A stretch of 33,471 bases of DNA, taken from the NCBI GenBank assembly GCA_018827205.1, contig JAHJXZ010000087.1, forward strand, positions 1 through 33,471, given 5' to 3'. The notes beneath the pieces were generated by a model that made no database searches, was not told the origin of the DNA, and saw only the letters and a list, made by a program, of their open reading frames with translations. The position numbers and the translations under genes are program-made. This stretch comes from Gammaproteobacteria bacterium (GTDB lineage Bacteria > Pseudomonadota > Gammaproteobacteria > Pseudomonadales > Pseudomonadaceae). Each line of letters opens with the position of its first letter. The first letter of the stretch is position 1. Below, piece by piece: positions 8,568 to 17,442 of this stretch.

Positions 8568-8837
8568 TTACGGTGCCTGTTCGGGCAGCTCGGGTAAGGC
8601 GCGCAGGCCCTGCTCGTAGCGGGCGAGATCGAAGGGGCGGTCGTCGCGCAGCATGACGTCGATTTCATCGGCCAGTACCAGGGCCATCAGCTCGATAATC
8701 TCTTCGCGCTCATAACCGACCAGGCTCAGCTTGTTCAGCACCGCCTGGACAAAGGCCGGCTCGCCGGCTTCCAGCTGGTTTTCGATGGCCTGAACCAGGG
8801 TGTCCTGGGCGAAATCTTCGTCGTCTTGTTCGCTCAT
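8568..8837 (-). CDS. Small acidic conserved hypothetical protein
   Basis: The 89-residue product begins MSEQDDEDFAQDTLVQAIENQL and is strongly acidic. It looks all-helical: helices around AFVQAVLNKLSLVG, EIIELMALVLADEIDVML and FDLARYEQGLRALPEL. I do not recognise the family and assign no function. The ATG at 8837 has GGAG at a good distance; a TTG four codons upstream is the only alternative. There is no signal peptide or membrane segment. It lies between the TIGR02647 gene and the GNAT gene on the same strand. The gap to the GNAT gene holds a copy of an intergenic repeat. Confidence 0.7.
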   Translation of the reverse strand: MSEQDDEDFAQDTLVQAIENQLEAGEPAFVQAVLNKLSLVGYEREEIIELMALVLADEIDVMLRDDRPFDLARYEQGLRALPELPEQAP

Positions 8838-8865
8838 ATGCTGCTCCAAATAGTTGCTGGTCTCA

Positions 8866-8910
8866 GAGTCTGTTTTGAACGCCGCAGGGCCGCCGCGCAG
8901 AAGATCGTAA
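8866..8910 (+). repeat. Intergenic repeat, truncated copy
   Basis: This 45-base segment aligns with 29574-29618 in the same orientation with 5 mismatches. The identical core is AACGCCGCAGGGCCG. The hairpin arm that precedes the other copy is missing here. It lies between two minus-strand genes. The element resembles a dispersed Pseudomonas intergenic sequence; the copy number elsewhere cannot be seen. Confidence 0.75.
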
Positions 8911-8918
8911 GCGGGTTG

Positions 8919-9398
8919 TTAGCCTTGGGCAAAATCCAGCAAGGCTTGGCCGGTAAGGCGATAGGTGGTCCATTCGTCCTGAGGGCGTGCGCCGAACGAT
9001 TGGTAGAAATCAATGGCTGGCTGGTTCCAGTCCAGCACGGCCCACTCGAAACGGCCACAGCCCTTGGCCACGGCCAACTGCGCGAGGTGACGCAGCAGGG
9101 CTTTGCCCGCACCCACGCCGCGCTTTTCCGGGCTGACGTAGAGGTCCTCAAGGTACAGCCCGTGTTTGCCCAGCCAGGTCGAGTAATTGAAAAAGTACAC
9201 GGCATAGCCAATCGGCTGGCCTTCGTGCTCGCAGATCAGGGCGTGGGTGCTGCTGTCGGGGCCGAATAGGCTCGCCTCGATCCCCGCTGCGTCTGTCTTC
9301 ACCTCATGCTCGGCTTTCTCGTAGATCGCCAGGTCGGTGATAAAGCGCAGGATCAGGGCGGCGTCTTCGGCTGTTGCGGGGCGGATATTCAGGGGCAT
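8919..9398 (-). CDS. GNAT family N-acetyltransferase (diamine acetyltransferase-like)
   Basis: The 159-residue protein is a complete GNAT fold. It has an N-terminal IRPATAEDAALILRFITDLA and the acetyl-CoA binding motif A at YVSPEKRGVGAGKALLRHL (R93-G94-x-G96-x-G98). The C-terminal WAVLDWNQPAIDFYQSFGA is typical of the spermidine/spermine or thialysine acetyltransferase branch, as are ALICEHEGQPIGYAVYFFNYSTW and GLYLEDLYV. The substrate may be a small amine, but it is not established. It lies downstream of the small membrane protein gene on the same strand with a 6-base gap, so the two are likely cotranscribed with argH upstream. Confidence 0.9.
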   Translation of the reverse strand: MPLNIRPATAEDAALILRFITDLAIYEKAEHEVKTDAAGIEASLFGPDSSTHALICEHEGQPIGYAVYFFNYSTWLGKHGLYLEDLYVSPEKRGVGAGKALLRHLAQLAVAKGCGRFEWAVLDWNQPAIDFYQSFGARPQDEWTTYRLTGQALLDFAQG

Positions 9399-9404
9399 GG
9401 GTAC

Positions 9405-9647
9405 TTAGCCGTAGAGAAAAAGCAGAACAGTCAGCGGCATGCCGACCACACAGAGAGCGCCGAAGGCGGTGATCCAGCTGCTGCGCGAGTCCATCGGGTC
9501 AGACACGTTTAGTGGCAGGCGCGGATAACTGCCCAGCGTCAGCAGGCGCAACACCAGCCAGCCGCTGGCGTAAAAGAGGTAGCCGAAAACCAGCGCCAGT
9601 ACGGCCTCTACCAGGACAAACAGACCGCGCAGCAACAGTTCGAACAT
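9405..9647 (-). CDS. Small inner-membrane protein of unknown function
   Basis: The product has 80 residues with two predicted membrane helices: one near residues 5-25 (LLRGLFVLVEAVLALVFGYL, followed by FYASGWLVLRLL) and one at the C-terminus (TAFGALCVVGMPLTVLLFLYG). A polar loop, YPRLPLNVSDPMDSRSS, joins them. I do not recognise a named family. The ATG at 9647 has AAAGGGA upstream and begins the hydrophobic segment; the frame runs open further upstream into argH but that extension is a shadow. It sits 31 bases after the argH stop and 6 bases before the GNAT gene, all on the minus strand. Confidence 0.75.
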   Translation of the reverse strand: MFELLLRGLFVLVEAVLALVFGYLFYASGWLVLRLLTLGSYPRLPLNVSDPMDSRSSWITAFGALCVVGMPLTVLLFLYG

Positions 9648-9678
9648 GGGACGTCCCTTTCCCTTTGTCAGCCGACGA

Positions 9679-11073
9679 TCAGCGCGTCGCCAGCAGCTCG
9701 CGGCCGCGCACGACAGCAGCGCGGACCTGATTCGGTGCAGTGCCGCCAATATGGTCGCGGGCGTTGACTGAGCCTTCTAGGGTCAGTACGGCAAATACGT
9801 CCTGCTCGATCTGCTCGCTGAACTGGCGCAATTCTTCCAGGCTCATCTCGGCCAGGTCCTTACCCGTGTCCACGCCGTATTTCACTGCATGGCCGACGAT
9901 CTCGTGGCAGTCACGGAATGGCAGGCCGCGGCGCACCAGGTAGTCGGCGAGGTCGGTGGCGGTGGAGAAACCGCGCAGCGCCGCTTCACGCATTATGGCG
10001 TGCTTGGGCTTGATCGCCGGGATCATGTCGGCAAAGGCGCGCAGGCTGTCGCGCAGGGTGTCGGCGGCGTCGAACAGCGGCTCTTTGTCTTCCTGGTTGT
10101 CCTTGTTGTAGGCCAGCGGTTGGCCTTTCATCAAGGTAAGCAGGCCCATCAGCGCGCCAAAAACACGACCGGTCTTGCCGCGTACCAACTCAGGAACGTC
10201 GGGGTTTTTCTTCTGCGGCATGATCGAGCTGCCGGTGCAGAAACGGTCCGGCAGGTCGATGAACTGGAACTGCGCGCTGGTCCACAGCACCAGCTCTTCG
10301 GAGAAGCGCGACAGGTGCATCATGGCAATCGAGGCTGCAGCGCAGAATTCGATAGCGAAGTCGCGATCCGATACGCCATCCAGCGAGTTGCCGCCGACTG
10401 CATCGAAGCCCAGCAGCTGCGCAGTAACTTCGCGTTGAATTGGGTAGGTGGTACCGGCCAGCGCGGCCGAGCCGAGGGGCATGCGGTTGGTGCGCTTGCG
10501 GCAGTCGACCAGGCGCTCGTAGTCACGCGAGAGCATTTCAAACCAGGCCAGCAAGTGGTGGCCGAAGGTTACTGGCTGCGCAGTTTGCAGATGGGTGAAG
10601 CCGGGCATAATGGTTTCCGCCTCACGCTCGGCCTGTTCCAGCAGACCCTGCTGCAGGCGGGTGATTTCGCCGAGGATGAGGTCGATTTCGTCGCGCAGCC
10701 ACAGGCGAATATCAGTTGCCACCTGGTCGTTGCGGCTTCGGCCGGTGTGCAGCTTCTTGCCGGTCACGCCGATGCGGTCGGTCAGGCGTGCTTCGATGTT
10801 CATGTGCACATCTTCCAGGTCGACGCGCCAGTCGAACTGGCCAGCTTCGATCTCACCCTGAATCTGCGTCAGGCCGGCAATGATGCTGTCGCGCTCAGCG
10901 TCTGTCAGAACACCGACCTTGGCCAGCATGGTCGCATGGGCTATGGAACCCATGATGTCGTGGCGGTAAAGACGCTTGTCAAACTCGACGGAGGCGGTAA
11001 AGCGGGCAACAAAGGCATCGACTGGCTCGCTGAAGCGGCCGCCCCAGGATTGGTTGGTTTTTTCAGTGCTCAT
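9679..11073 (-). CDS. argH: Argininosuccinate lyase
   Basis: ArgH cleaves argininosuccinate to arginine and fumarate, the last step of arginine synthesis. The 464-residue length and sequence are typical: the N-terminal [23 protein letters not shown], the [17 protein letters not shown] segment carrying the general acid-base histidine region, and the fumarase/aspartase superfamily signature [12 protein letters not shown]. The enzyme acts as a cytoplasmic homotetramer. The gene is divergent from algZ, with 253 bases between the two starts. argH next to algZ(fimS)-algR is the known Pseudomonas order. Confidence 0.97.
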   Translation of the reverse strand: MSTEKTNQSWGGRFSEPVDAFVARFTASVEFDKRLYRHDIMGSIAHATMLAKVGVLTDAERDSIIAGLTQIQGEIEAGQFDWRVDLEDVHMNIEARLTDRIGVTGKKLHTGRSRNDQVATDIRLWLRDEIDLILGEITRLQQGLLEQAEREAETIMPGFTHLQTAQPVTFGHHLLAWFEMLSRDYERLVDCRKRTNRMPLGSAALAGTTYPIQREVTAQLLGFDAVGGNSLDGVSDRDFAIEFCAAASIAMMHLSRFSEELVLWTSAQFQFIDLPDRFCTGSSIMPQKKNPDVPELVRGKTGRVFGALMGLLTLMKGQPLAYNKDNQEDKEPLFDAADTLRDSLRAFADMIPAIKPKHAIMREAALRGFSTATDLADYLVRRGLPFRDCHEIVGHAVKYGVDTGKDLAEMSLEELRQFSEQIEQDVFAVLTLEGSVNARDHIGGTAPNQVRAAVVRGRELLATR

Positions 11074-11326
11074 GGGCTTCGCTCGGCTGGTGCGCTAAAA
11101 CGGGCTGACCGCGCATGGCGGCCGGCAAGACGGAAAAGTGCGCCGATAATAACAGGCTGGCCGGTAAATTCGCCGCGTCGCGTTGTCGGTGGCTCCAGCT
11201 AGGCTCCAGTAAAGCAATGTTGCTCCGTTCACAGTTTCAGCGTGGCGGGCGCATTTCGGTGCTTTATTTTGCCCGGTCGCAGCTGTCTATCTTGCTGCTG
11301 GAGCGGGTCACGCGGAAACTGCTGCG

Positions 11327-12409
11327 ATGAAAATAAAAAGCGCTTTATCGGAAAAACAACCACCACTGGTCGATGACTTCTTCGTGCCCGAGCTTTGCCA
11401 GCCAGAAGCGCTGCTGAGCATGGTGCTGCTGGCCGAGTTGCTGGTGCTGGTGCTGGTGTTGTCGGAACCCATGCTGCCGGGCTTTGACTGGGTGCGGCTG
11501 GCGTTGACGTCACTGTTCGTGCAGTGGATCGTGCTGCTGTCAGCCGCCGTGCTGTGCCGCCTGCGCCCACTGATGGCGCGTATGCCCGCGGCCACGGCCG
11601 GCGCCTTGTGCTGCGCGATTGTGGTTACCCTGAGCCTGATCTGTACTTCGGTTGCGGACTATTACGAGCTGGGCGGGCCGCTGCCGCGTGCAGGTGAGGT
11701 CAATCTGTACCTGCGTCATGGTCTGATTAGTTTGATCATGTCAGCGCTGTTGCTGCGCTACTTCTACCTGCAAAGCCAATGGCGCAAGCAGGAGCAGGCC
11801 GAGCTGCGCGCCCGGATCGAATCGCTGCAGGCGCGTATCCGCCCGCACTTTCTCTTCAACAGCCTGAACAGCATTGCCAGCCTGGTAGTGGTCGACCCGT
11901 ACAAGGCCGAGCAGGCGGTGCTGGATCTCTCCGATCTGTTCCGCGCCAGCCTGGCCAAGCCCGGCAGCCTGGTGCCCTGGCGTGAGGAGCTGGAGCTGGC
12001 ACAACGATATTTGTCGATTGAGCGCTATCGGCTCGGCGAGCGTCTACAGTTGCAGTGGGAGATTGTCGATGTGCCGGACGATTTGCCGATTCCACAATTA
12101 ACGCTGCAGCCCTTACTGGAAAACGCCTTGATCTACGGCATTGCGCCGCGTATCGAGGGCGGTTTGGTGCGGGTCGAAGCGAGTTATCACGAGGGGGTAT
12201 TCCAGCTGTGCGTGAGCAATCCATACGAACAACTAGGCGAGGAGCCGCCATCGCGCGGCACGCATCAGGCGCTGACAAACATCGATGCACGGCTGGTGGC
12301 ACTTTTCGGGCCGCGGGCCAGTCTCAGCGTAGAGCGCCGTGACGGACGCCACTTCACTTGTCTACGCTATCCTTGTGCGAGACCCAAGCAGGAAGCCCGT
12401 GCATTATGA
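11327..12409 (+). CDS. algZ: Sensor histidine kinase of the LytS type, AlgZ/FimS
   Basis: AlgZ (FimS) is the inner-membrane partner of AlgR, controlling alginate, twitching motility and virulence traits in P. aeruginosa. The 360-residue protein has an N-terminal membrane region with several hydrophobic segments (about residues 29-50, 58-78, 90-108 and 132-146). A His_kinase domain (PF06580) follows with RPHFLFNSLNSIASL, where His174 is the likely phosphoacceptor. Next comes an ATP-binding part with the N-box QPLLENALIYGI (Asn266). As in the known FimS, the glycine-rich ATP-binding boxes look weak. Its stop overlaps the algR start by four bases (ATGA), so the pair is translationally coupled. 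Confidence 0.93.
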   Translation: MKIKSALSEKQPPLVDDFFVPELCQPEALLSMVLLAELLVLVLVLSEPMLPGFDWVRLALTSLFVQWIVLLSAAVLCRLRPLMARMPAATAGALCCAIVVTLSLICTSVADYYELGGPLPRAGEVNLYLRHGLISLIMSALLLRYFYLQSQWRKQEQAELRARIESLQARIRPHFLFNSLNSIASLVVVDPYKAEQAVLDLSDLFRASLAKPGSLVPWREELELAQRYLSIERYRLGERLQLQWEIVDVPDDLPIPQLTLQPLLENALIYGIAPRIEGGLVRVEASYHEGVFQLCVSNPYEQLGEEPPSRGTHQALTNIDARLVALFGPRASLSVERRDGRHFTCLRYPCARPKQEARAL

Positions 12410-13152
12410 ATGTCCTGATTGTCGATGATGAACCCTTGGCCCGTGAGCGCCTGAGCCGCATGGTGGGCGAACTCGATGGCTATCGCGTGCTTGAACCCGC
12501 AGCCAGTAACGGCGAGGAGGCCCTGAGCCTGATCGACAGCCTGAAGCCGGATGTGGTCTTGCTGGATATCCGTATGCCCGGCCTGGATGGGCTGCAGGTA
12601 GCGGCAAAGCTGTGTGAGCGCGAAGCGCCGCCGGCAGTGATTTTCTGTACCGCCCATGATGAATTTGCTCTGGAAGCCTTCCAGGTCAGCGCGGTCGGCT
12701 ATCTGGTCAAGCCGGTTCGTGCGGAAAGCCTCAGCGAAGCGCTGAAGAAAGCCGAGCGGCCCAACCGCGTGCAACTCGCCGCCCTAACACGCCCCGCCGT
12801 AGACAGCGGTGGCGGCCCGCGCAGCCATATCAGTGCGCGCACTCGCAAAGGTATCGAGCTGATTCCGCTGGATCAGGTGATCTACTTTATCGCCGACCAC
12901 AAATACGTAACCCTGCGTCATGCGGGCGGCGAAGTGCTGTTGGATGAGCCGCTGAAAGCATTGGAAGACGAGTTCGGTGATCGCTTTGTACGTATCCACC
13001 GGAATGCCCTGGTTGCGCGTGAACGTATCGAGCGCCTGCAACGCACGCCGCTCGGGCATTTTCAGCTGTTCCTCAAGGGCATGAACGAGGAAGCGCTGAT
13101 TGTCAGCCGCCGGCATGTAGCCGGGGTGCGCAAGTTAATGCATAACCTCTGA
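12406..13152 (+). CDS. algR: LytTR-type response regulator AlgR
   Basis: AlgR activates algD and other genes for alginate, type IV pili, rhamnolipids and other virulence functions. The 248-residue protein has a receiver domain (residues 1-115; MNVLIVDDEP, phosphoacceptor Asp54 in VVLLDIRMPGLDG, Lys in YLVKPVRAE). A C-terminal LytTR DNA-binding domain (about 140-245) shows RKGIELIPLDQVIYFIADHKYVTL and FVRIHRNALVARERIERL. The length equals P. aeruginosa AlgR. The ATG at 12406 is inside the algZ stop region; a frame extension upstream is a shadow of algZ. The gap to hemC is only 90 bases, so hemC may also be reached by transcription from algZR. Confidence 0.96.
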   Translation: MNVLIVDDEPLARERLSRMVGELDGYRVLEPAASNGEEALSLIDSLKPDVVLLDIRMPGLDGLQVAAKLCEREAPPAVIFCTAHDEFALEAFQVSAVGYLVKPVRAESLSEALKKAERPNRVQLAALTRPAVDSGGGPRSHISARTRKGIELIPLDQVIYFIADHKYVTLRHAGGEVLLDEPLKALEDEFGDRFVRIHRNALVARERIERLQRTPLGHFQLFLKGMNEEALIVSRRHVAGVRKLMHNL

Positions 13153-13242
13153 CGTATCGGCCAGCCCGGATGACTCCGGGTCGCAGGCCTGATGCGGGCT
13201 AGCCTGTTATTATCCCCGGCAGTTCGTTTTCTGGAATTGCCC

Positions 13243-14181
13243 ATGTCTCGCGAAATCCGCATCGCCACCCGTAAAAGTGCCCTGGCCCTGTGGCAGGCCG
13301 AATACGTCAAAGCCCGTCTGGAGCAGGCGCACCCTGGTCTCAAAGTCAGCCTGGTGCCTATGGTCAGTCGCGGTGACAAGCTGCTCGACGCGCCGCTGGC
13401 GAAGATTGGCGGCAAGGGCCTGTTTGTCAAAGAGCTGGAAACCGCGATGCTGGAGAATCAGGCCGACATCGCCGTGCATTCGATGAAGGATGTGCCGATG
13501 GACTTCCCCGAAGGCCTGGGCCTGTACTGCATCTGTGAGCGTGAAGATCCGCGCGATGCCTTCGTTTCCAACACCTATGCCAGCCTCGATGCATTGCCCG
13601 CCGGTAGCGTGGTCGGCACTTCCAGTCTGCGCCGTCAGGCCCAGCTGCTGGCGCGCCGTCCAGATCTGAAAATCCAGTTCCTGCGTGGCAACGTCAACAC
13701 CCGTCTGGCCAAGCTGGATGCCGGCGAGTACGACGCGATTATTCTCGCCGCTGCGGGGCTGATTCGCCTCGGTTTTGCAGAGCGTATTCGCTCCTCGATC
13801 AGCGCTGAAGACAGCCTGCCAGCGGGCGGTCAGGGCGCGGTAGGCATCGAATGCCGTACTGCCGACGGCGAGATCCATGCCCTGCTGGCGCCCCTGCATC
13901 ATCGTGACACCGCATTACGGGTAACCGCCGAGCGCGCGTTGAACAAACACCTGAATGGCGGCTGCCAAGTGCCAATCGCCTGTTACGCGGTGCTGGAGGG
14001 CGAGCAGATATGGTTGCGCGGTCTGGTCGGTCAGCCGGATGGCGGTTTGCTGCTGCGGGCGGAAAACCGTGCGCCGTTAGCGCAGGCTGAGCAGCTGGGC
14101 GTGCAGGTGGCCGAAGCGCTGCTGGCCCAGGGTGCTGCAGCCATTCTGCAAGCCGTTTATGGCGAGGCCGCTGCCGAGTGA
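13243..14181 (+). CDS. hemC: Porphobilinogen deaminase (hydroxymethylbilane synthase)
   Basis: HemC polymerises four porphobilinogen units to hydroxymethylbilane in the cytoplasm. The 312-residue protein begins [20 protein letters not shown]. It carries the catalytic [13 protein letters not shown] segment, the substrate-binding [12 protein letters not shown] and [12 protein letters not shown], and Cys241 in [14 protein letters not shown], which anchors the dipyrromethane cofactor. Its stop overlaps the hemD start (TGATG). It follows algR by 90 bases. The gap contains a GC-rich inverted repeat and a TATTAT that could be a -10, but no matching -35. Confidence 0.97.
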   Translation: MSREIRIATRKSALALWQAEYVKARLEQAHPGLKVSLVPMVSRGDKLLDAPLAKIGGKGLFVKELETAMLENQADIAVHSMKDVPMDFPEGLGLYCICEREDPRDAFVSNTYASLDALPAGSVVGTSSLRRQAQLLARRPDLKIQFLRGNVNTRLAKLDAGEYDAIILAAAGLIRLGFAERIRSSISAEDSLPAGGQGAVGIECRTADGEIHALLAPLHHRDTALRVTAERALNKHLNGGCQVPIACYAVLEGEQIWLRGLVGQPDGGLLLRAENRAPLAQAEQLGVQVAEALLAQGAAAILQAVYGEAAAE

Positions 14182-16172
14182 TGGGATGGCGTTTGCTACT
14201 GACACGACCGGCTCAGGAGTCGGTCGCGCTGGCGGCAACCTTGGCCGAGCAGGGTATCTACAGCAGCAGCTTGCCGTTGTTGGCCATCGAGGCGCTGAGC
14301 GAAAGCGCCGAGCAGCGCGCCACGTTTGCTGATTTGTCGCGCTACTGCGCGGTGATCGTGGTGAGCAAGCCGGCGGCGCGACTGGGCCTTGATCTGCTGG
14401 ATCGCTATCAGGCGTCAGCGCCTGCCGAACAACCCTGGTTCAGCGTTGGTGCGGCCACGGCGCAGATTCTCCGTGAACATGGCCTGCAGGCGTATTACCC
14501 CGAACAGGCCGATGACAGCGAGGCGCTGCTGGCCCTGCCGCAGTTACAGCAGGCGCTGACGGCCGCTAGCAACCCGCAGGTATTGATCCTGCGTGGTGAG
14601 GGTGGCCGAGAGTTACTGGCCGAGCGCTTGCGCGGCCAAGGCGTGCAGGTGGACTATCTGCCACTGTATCGCCGGGTGCTACCGGATTACCCGCCGGGTG
14701 TACTGGTTGAGCGGGTTCAGGCTGAACGCCTGAACGCTATGGTGGTCAGCAGTGGGCAGGGCTTTGTGCATTTGCGCGAGCTGGCCGCTGAGGCCTGGGG
14801 CGAACTGGCTCGACTACCCTTATTTGTACCCAGCCCGCGCGTTGCCGAAATGGCCCGTGCGGCCGGTGCGCAATTTGTTGTGGACTGTCGTGGCGCGAGT
14901 GCTACGGCGTTGCTGGCAGCGTTGCAGACGCAACCTGCCCCGATCTCTGACGCAAAGGATGGATACGTGAGCGAAGCAACTACTCCGAAAGAGCAAGGCC
15001 CGAAAGATCATGAGGTAAAACAGCCCGAGCAGACGTCGCTGGACGCAGCCGCTGCGTTGCCCGTTCCGCCATCTACCGCGAGCAAACCGGCTTCGCGTGG
15101 TAACGGTCTGGCGCTGCTGGCCTTGTTGGTCGCAGCTGCTGGCGCTGGTGCTGGTGGTTGGGGGCTTTGGCAGTTGCAAGCACTGGACGCTCGCGAGCAA
15201 CAACAGCAAGGCCAGTTGCAGGAGGCGCGCAGTGAAGCGCAAAGCCTGGCGCAGACGAGTAAGAAGTTAGAGGTGCGCCTCGATCAGCTGCCGAGTGTCG
15301 AGGAGCTGGAAACCCGCCGCCGGCTGCTGACTCAGCTACAGGGCGATCAGCAACTGCTCAACCAGCGCCTGGAAACCGTGCTGGGTGCCAGTCGCCAGGA
15401 TTGGCGCCTGGCCGAGGCCGAGCACCTGTTGCGTCTGGCCAGCCTGCGCCTATCCGCGTTGCAGGACATCAACAGCGCTACCGCGTTGGTGCAGGCCGCC
15501 GATGAAATCCTCTATGAGCAGGATGATCCCGCCGCCTTCGCCGCTCGCGAGCAATTGGCCAAGAGCCTGCAAGCGCTGCGTTCGACCGCCAACCCGGACC
15601 GTACCGGGCTGTTTCTGCAGCTCGGCGCCCTGCGTGAGCAGGTGGCGCAACTCAATGCCCTGGCTCCGAGCTTCAACAACGAAGGTGGCGTACTCAGCGA
15701 GCTGGCTGCCGAGGACGTTATGGAGCCGCAATGGTGGCAGCGTGCCCTGCAGACCTTGTCGGAATACTTCCGTATCGATTTCAACGCCGACCGCAACATT
15801 CGCCCCGTGCTCGCCGGCCAGAGCCTGACTCAAGTACGACTGGCCCTCAGCCTGGCGCTGGAGCAGGCGCAGTGGGGCGCGTTGCATGGTCAGAGCGAAG
15901 TCTATCGCCAGGCCTTGCAACAGGCGCGTGAAGTGCTGGATGGCCACTTTGATGTGGACAACCCCAACAGCCGCGCCCTGCGTGCACGTATTGATGAACT
16001 GGCCGGACGCCCGATTGCGGTGACGCCGCCAGACCTCAGCCCAACGCTGAATGCCGTGCAGGCCTATATCCAGGCCAAGCAGGCGGCGCGCAGCCAGCAG
16101 ACGATCGAGGCTGAACCGGCTGCTGCGACTGCTGATGATGTCGAGGCGCAACTGCAGGAGGCGCTGCAATGA
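14181..16172 (+). CDS. hemDX: Fused uroporphyrinogen-III synthase HemD / membrane protein HemX
   Basis: The single 663-codon frame joins two proteins. Residues 1 to about 255 are HemD: WRLLLTRPAQESVALAATL, VVVSKPAARLGLDLL, VLILRGEGGRELLAERL, LPLYRRVLPDYPPG and VVSSGQGFVHLREL. HemD closes hydroxymethylbilane into uroporphyrinogen III. From residue 263 (VSEATTPKEQ) it becomes HemX: a disordered Pro/Ala/Glu region, one membrane helix near 309-330, a coiled coil (about 335-400), then a periplasmic helical domain. HemX was once called a uroporphyrinogen methyltransferase but shows no SAM site; its role is unclear. No stop separates the halves. GTG at 14967 with AAGGAT (14955-14960) could start a free HemX. 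Such fusions are known in some Pseudomonas. Confidence 0.9.
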   Translation: MGWRLLLTRPAQESVALAATLAEQGIYSSSLPLLAIEALSESAEQRATFADLSRYCAVIVVSKPAARLGLDLLDRYQASAPAEQPWFSVGAATAQILREHGLQAYYPEQADDSEALLALPQLQQALTAASNPQVLILRGEGGRELLAERLRGQGVQVDYLPLYRRVLPDYPPGVLVERVQAERLNAMVVSSGQGFVHLRELAAEAWGELARLPLFVPSPRVAEMARAAGAQFVVDCRGASATALLAALQTQPAPISDAKDGYVSEATTPKEQGPKDHEVKQPEQTSLDAAAALPVPPSTASKPASRGNGLALLALLVAAAGAGAGGWGLWQLQALDAREQQQQGQLQEARSEAQSLAQTSKKLEVRLDQLPSVEELETRRRLLTQLQGDQQLLNQRLETVLGASRQDWRLAEAEHLLRLASLRLSALQDINSATALVQAADEILYEQDDPAAFAAREQLAKSLQALRSTANPDRTGLFLQLGALREQVAQLNALAPSFNNEGGVLSELAAEDVMEPQWWQRALQTLSEYFRIDFNADRNIRPVLAGQSLTQVRLALSLALEQAQWGALHGQSEVYRQALQQAREVLDGHFDVDNPNSRALRARIDELAGRPIAVTPPDLSPTLNAVQAYIQAKQAARSQQTIEAEPAAATADDVEAQLQEALQ

Positions 16173-17419
16173 AGCGCATCTACTGGTTGCTGTTGATCCT
16201 GGCGTTGGCTGCCGGCATCGCCAGCCTAGTGCTGTTCGGTTTGCCGCTGGCCGAGCACAAGGGCTATGTGCTGATTGCCTTCCAGGGCTTTCGTTATGAA
16301 TCCAGCCTGTGGGCCTTTGTCGCTTTGGTGCTGGTGCTCTGGCTGCTGGTTTATCTGGTGCGTTTGAGCGTCCGGCTGTTGGTCACATCGGGCGGCCTGC
16401 TCAATCCCTGGTCACGCCTGCACAGCCGTCGCCGCGTGCGGCTGGCGTCCGAGCAGGGTTTTCTCGATCTGGCAGAAGGCCGCTGGGCGCGTGCCCTGCG
16501 TCATCTCAAGCAGGCGGCCAGCAGCTCACCGCAGCCGTTGAGCTATTACTTGGGTGCGGCCCGCGCTGCGCATCAGCTGGGGCATTACAACGACAGCGAC
16601 GATCTGCTGGAGCAGGCCCTCAATCGCCAACCGCAGGCAGAGCTGGCAATTGCCCTGCAACATGCCGAGCTGCAACTGGCGCGCGGACAGACTGATGCGG
16701 CGCTGGATACCCTGCAAGCCATGCGTTCGCGTCATCCACACCATCACCTGGTGCTACGTCAGCTGCAGCAGCTCTATTTGCAGTCGGGTGACTGGTCGGG
16801 CCTGCTCGGGTTGCTGCCTGACCTGCGTAAGGAGAAAGCCCTGGGTAATGCCGAGCTAAGCGAACTTGAGCGTCAGGCCTGGCGTGGACGCTTGTTACAG
16901 GCTGGGCAGCCGGCTGACGGCGACACCCAGGCGACGCTGTTGGCGTTGCAGCACGCCTGGCAGGCCATGTCGACGGCGCAGCATCAGGAGCCCGAGTTGC
17001 TGGCGGTGTATGCCGAGCAACTGCGCCAGTTGGGTGCCGAAGCGGAGGCGGAAGACCTGCTGCGCCATTTCTTGAAGCAACATTACGACACCGCTTTGGT
17101 GCGCCTCTACGGCTTGTTGCGTGGGCGTGATCCGGGCAAGCAGTTGCAGGTCGCCGAGGGCTGGTTGAAGCAGCATCCACAGGATGCCGGTCTGTTGCTG
17201 ACGCTAGGGCGACTGTGCCTACACGGTCAGTTGTGGGGCAAGGCCAAGGATTACCTGGAGAGCAGTCTGGCCTTTGAGCGTCACCCGGAAACCTGCGCCG
17301 AGCTAGCGCGCTTACTGGCGCAACTGGGTGAGCTGGAACGTAGCAACGGCTTGTATCAGGAAGGCCTGCGTCTACTCGATGCGCGTTTGTGTGCGCCGAT
17401 TTTGCCTGCAGCGATCTGA
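16169..17419 (+). CDS. hemY: Heme biosynthesis-associated TPR membrane protein HemY
   Basis: HemY here is the gammaproteobacterial membrane protein of the hemCDXY operon, not the protoporphyrinogen oxidase of the same name. The 416-residue protein has two N-terminal membrane helices (about residues 4-25, IYWLLLILALAAGIASLVLF; and 45-66, WAFVALVLVLWLLVYLV), the HemY_N region. A long TPR-like helical repeat domain follows (for example LDLAEGRWARALRHLKQAA and YYLGAARAAHQLGHYNDSDD). It is proposed to scaffold heme synthesis; the mechanism is unresolved. The ATG overlaps the hemDX stop by four bases (ATGA), indicating coupling. Confidence 0.93.
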   Translation: MKRIYWLLLILALAAGIASLVLFGLPLAEHKGYVLIAFQGFRYESSLWAFVALVLVLWLLVYLVRLSVRLLVTSGGLLNPWSRLHSRRRVRLASEQGFLDLAEGRWARALRHLKQAASSSPQPLSYYLGAARAAHQLGHYNDSDDLLEQALNRQPQAELAIALQHAELQLARGQTDAALDTLQAMRSRHPHHHLVLRQLQQLYLQSGDWSGLLGLLPDLRKEKALGNAELSELERQAWRGRLLQAGQPADGDTQATLLALQHAWQAMSTAQHQEPELLAVYAEQLRQLGAEAEAEDLLRHFLKQHYDTALVRLYGLLRGRDPGKQLQVAEGWLKQHPQDAGLLLTLGRLCLHGQLWGKAKDYLESSLAFERHPETCAELARLLAQLGELERSNGLYQEGLRLLDARLCAPILPAAI

Positions 17420-17442
17420 TTTAACCGCTTATCGAGGTGCCT

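Noticed and set aside
9889..11202. A 437-codon open frame antisense to argH
   Set aside because: It mirrors argH codons in a GC-rich genome, shows no family motif and has a Gln/His/Gly-rich composition typical of antisense shadows.
13220..13228. CAGTTCGTT as an AlgR-binding site before hemC
   Set aside because: It fits the CCGTTCGTC consensus in only seven of nine positions, which is expected by chance in a window this size.
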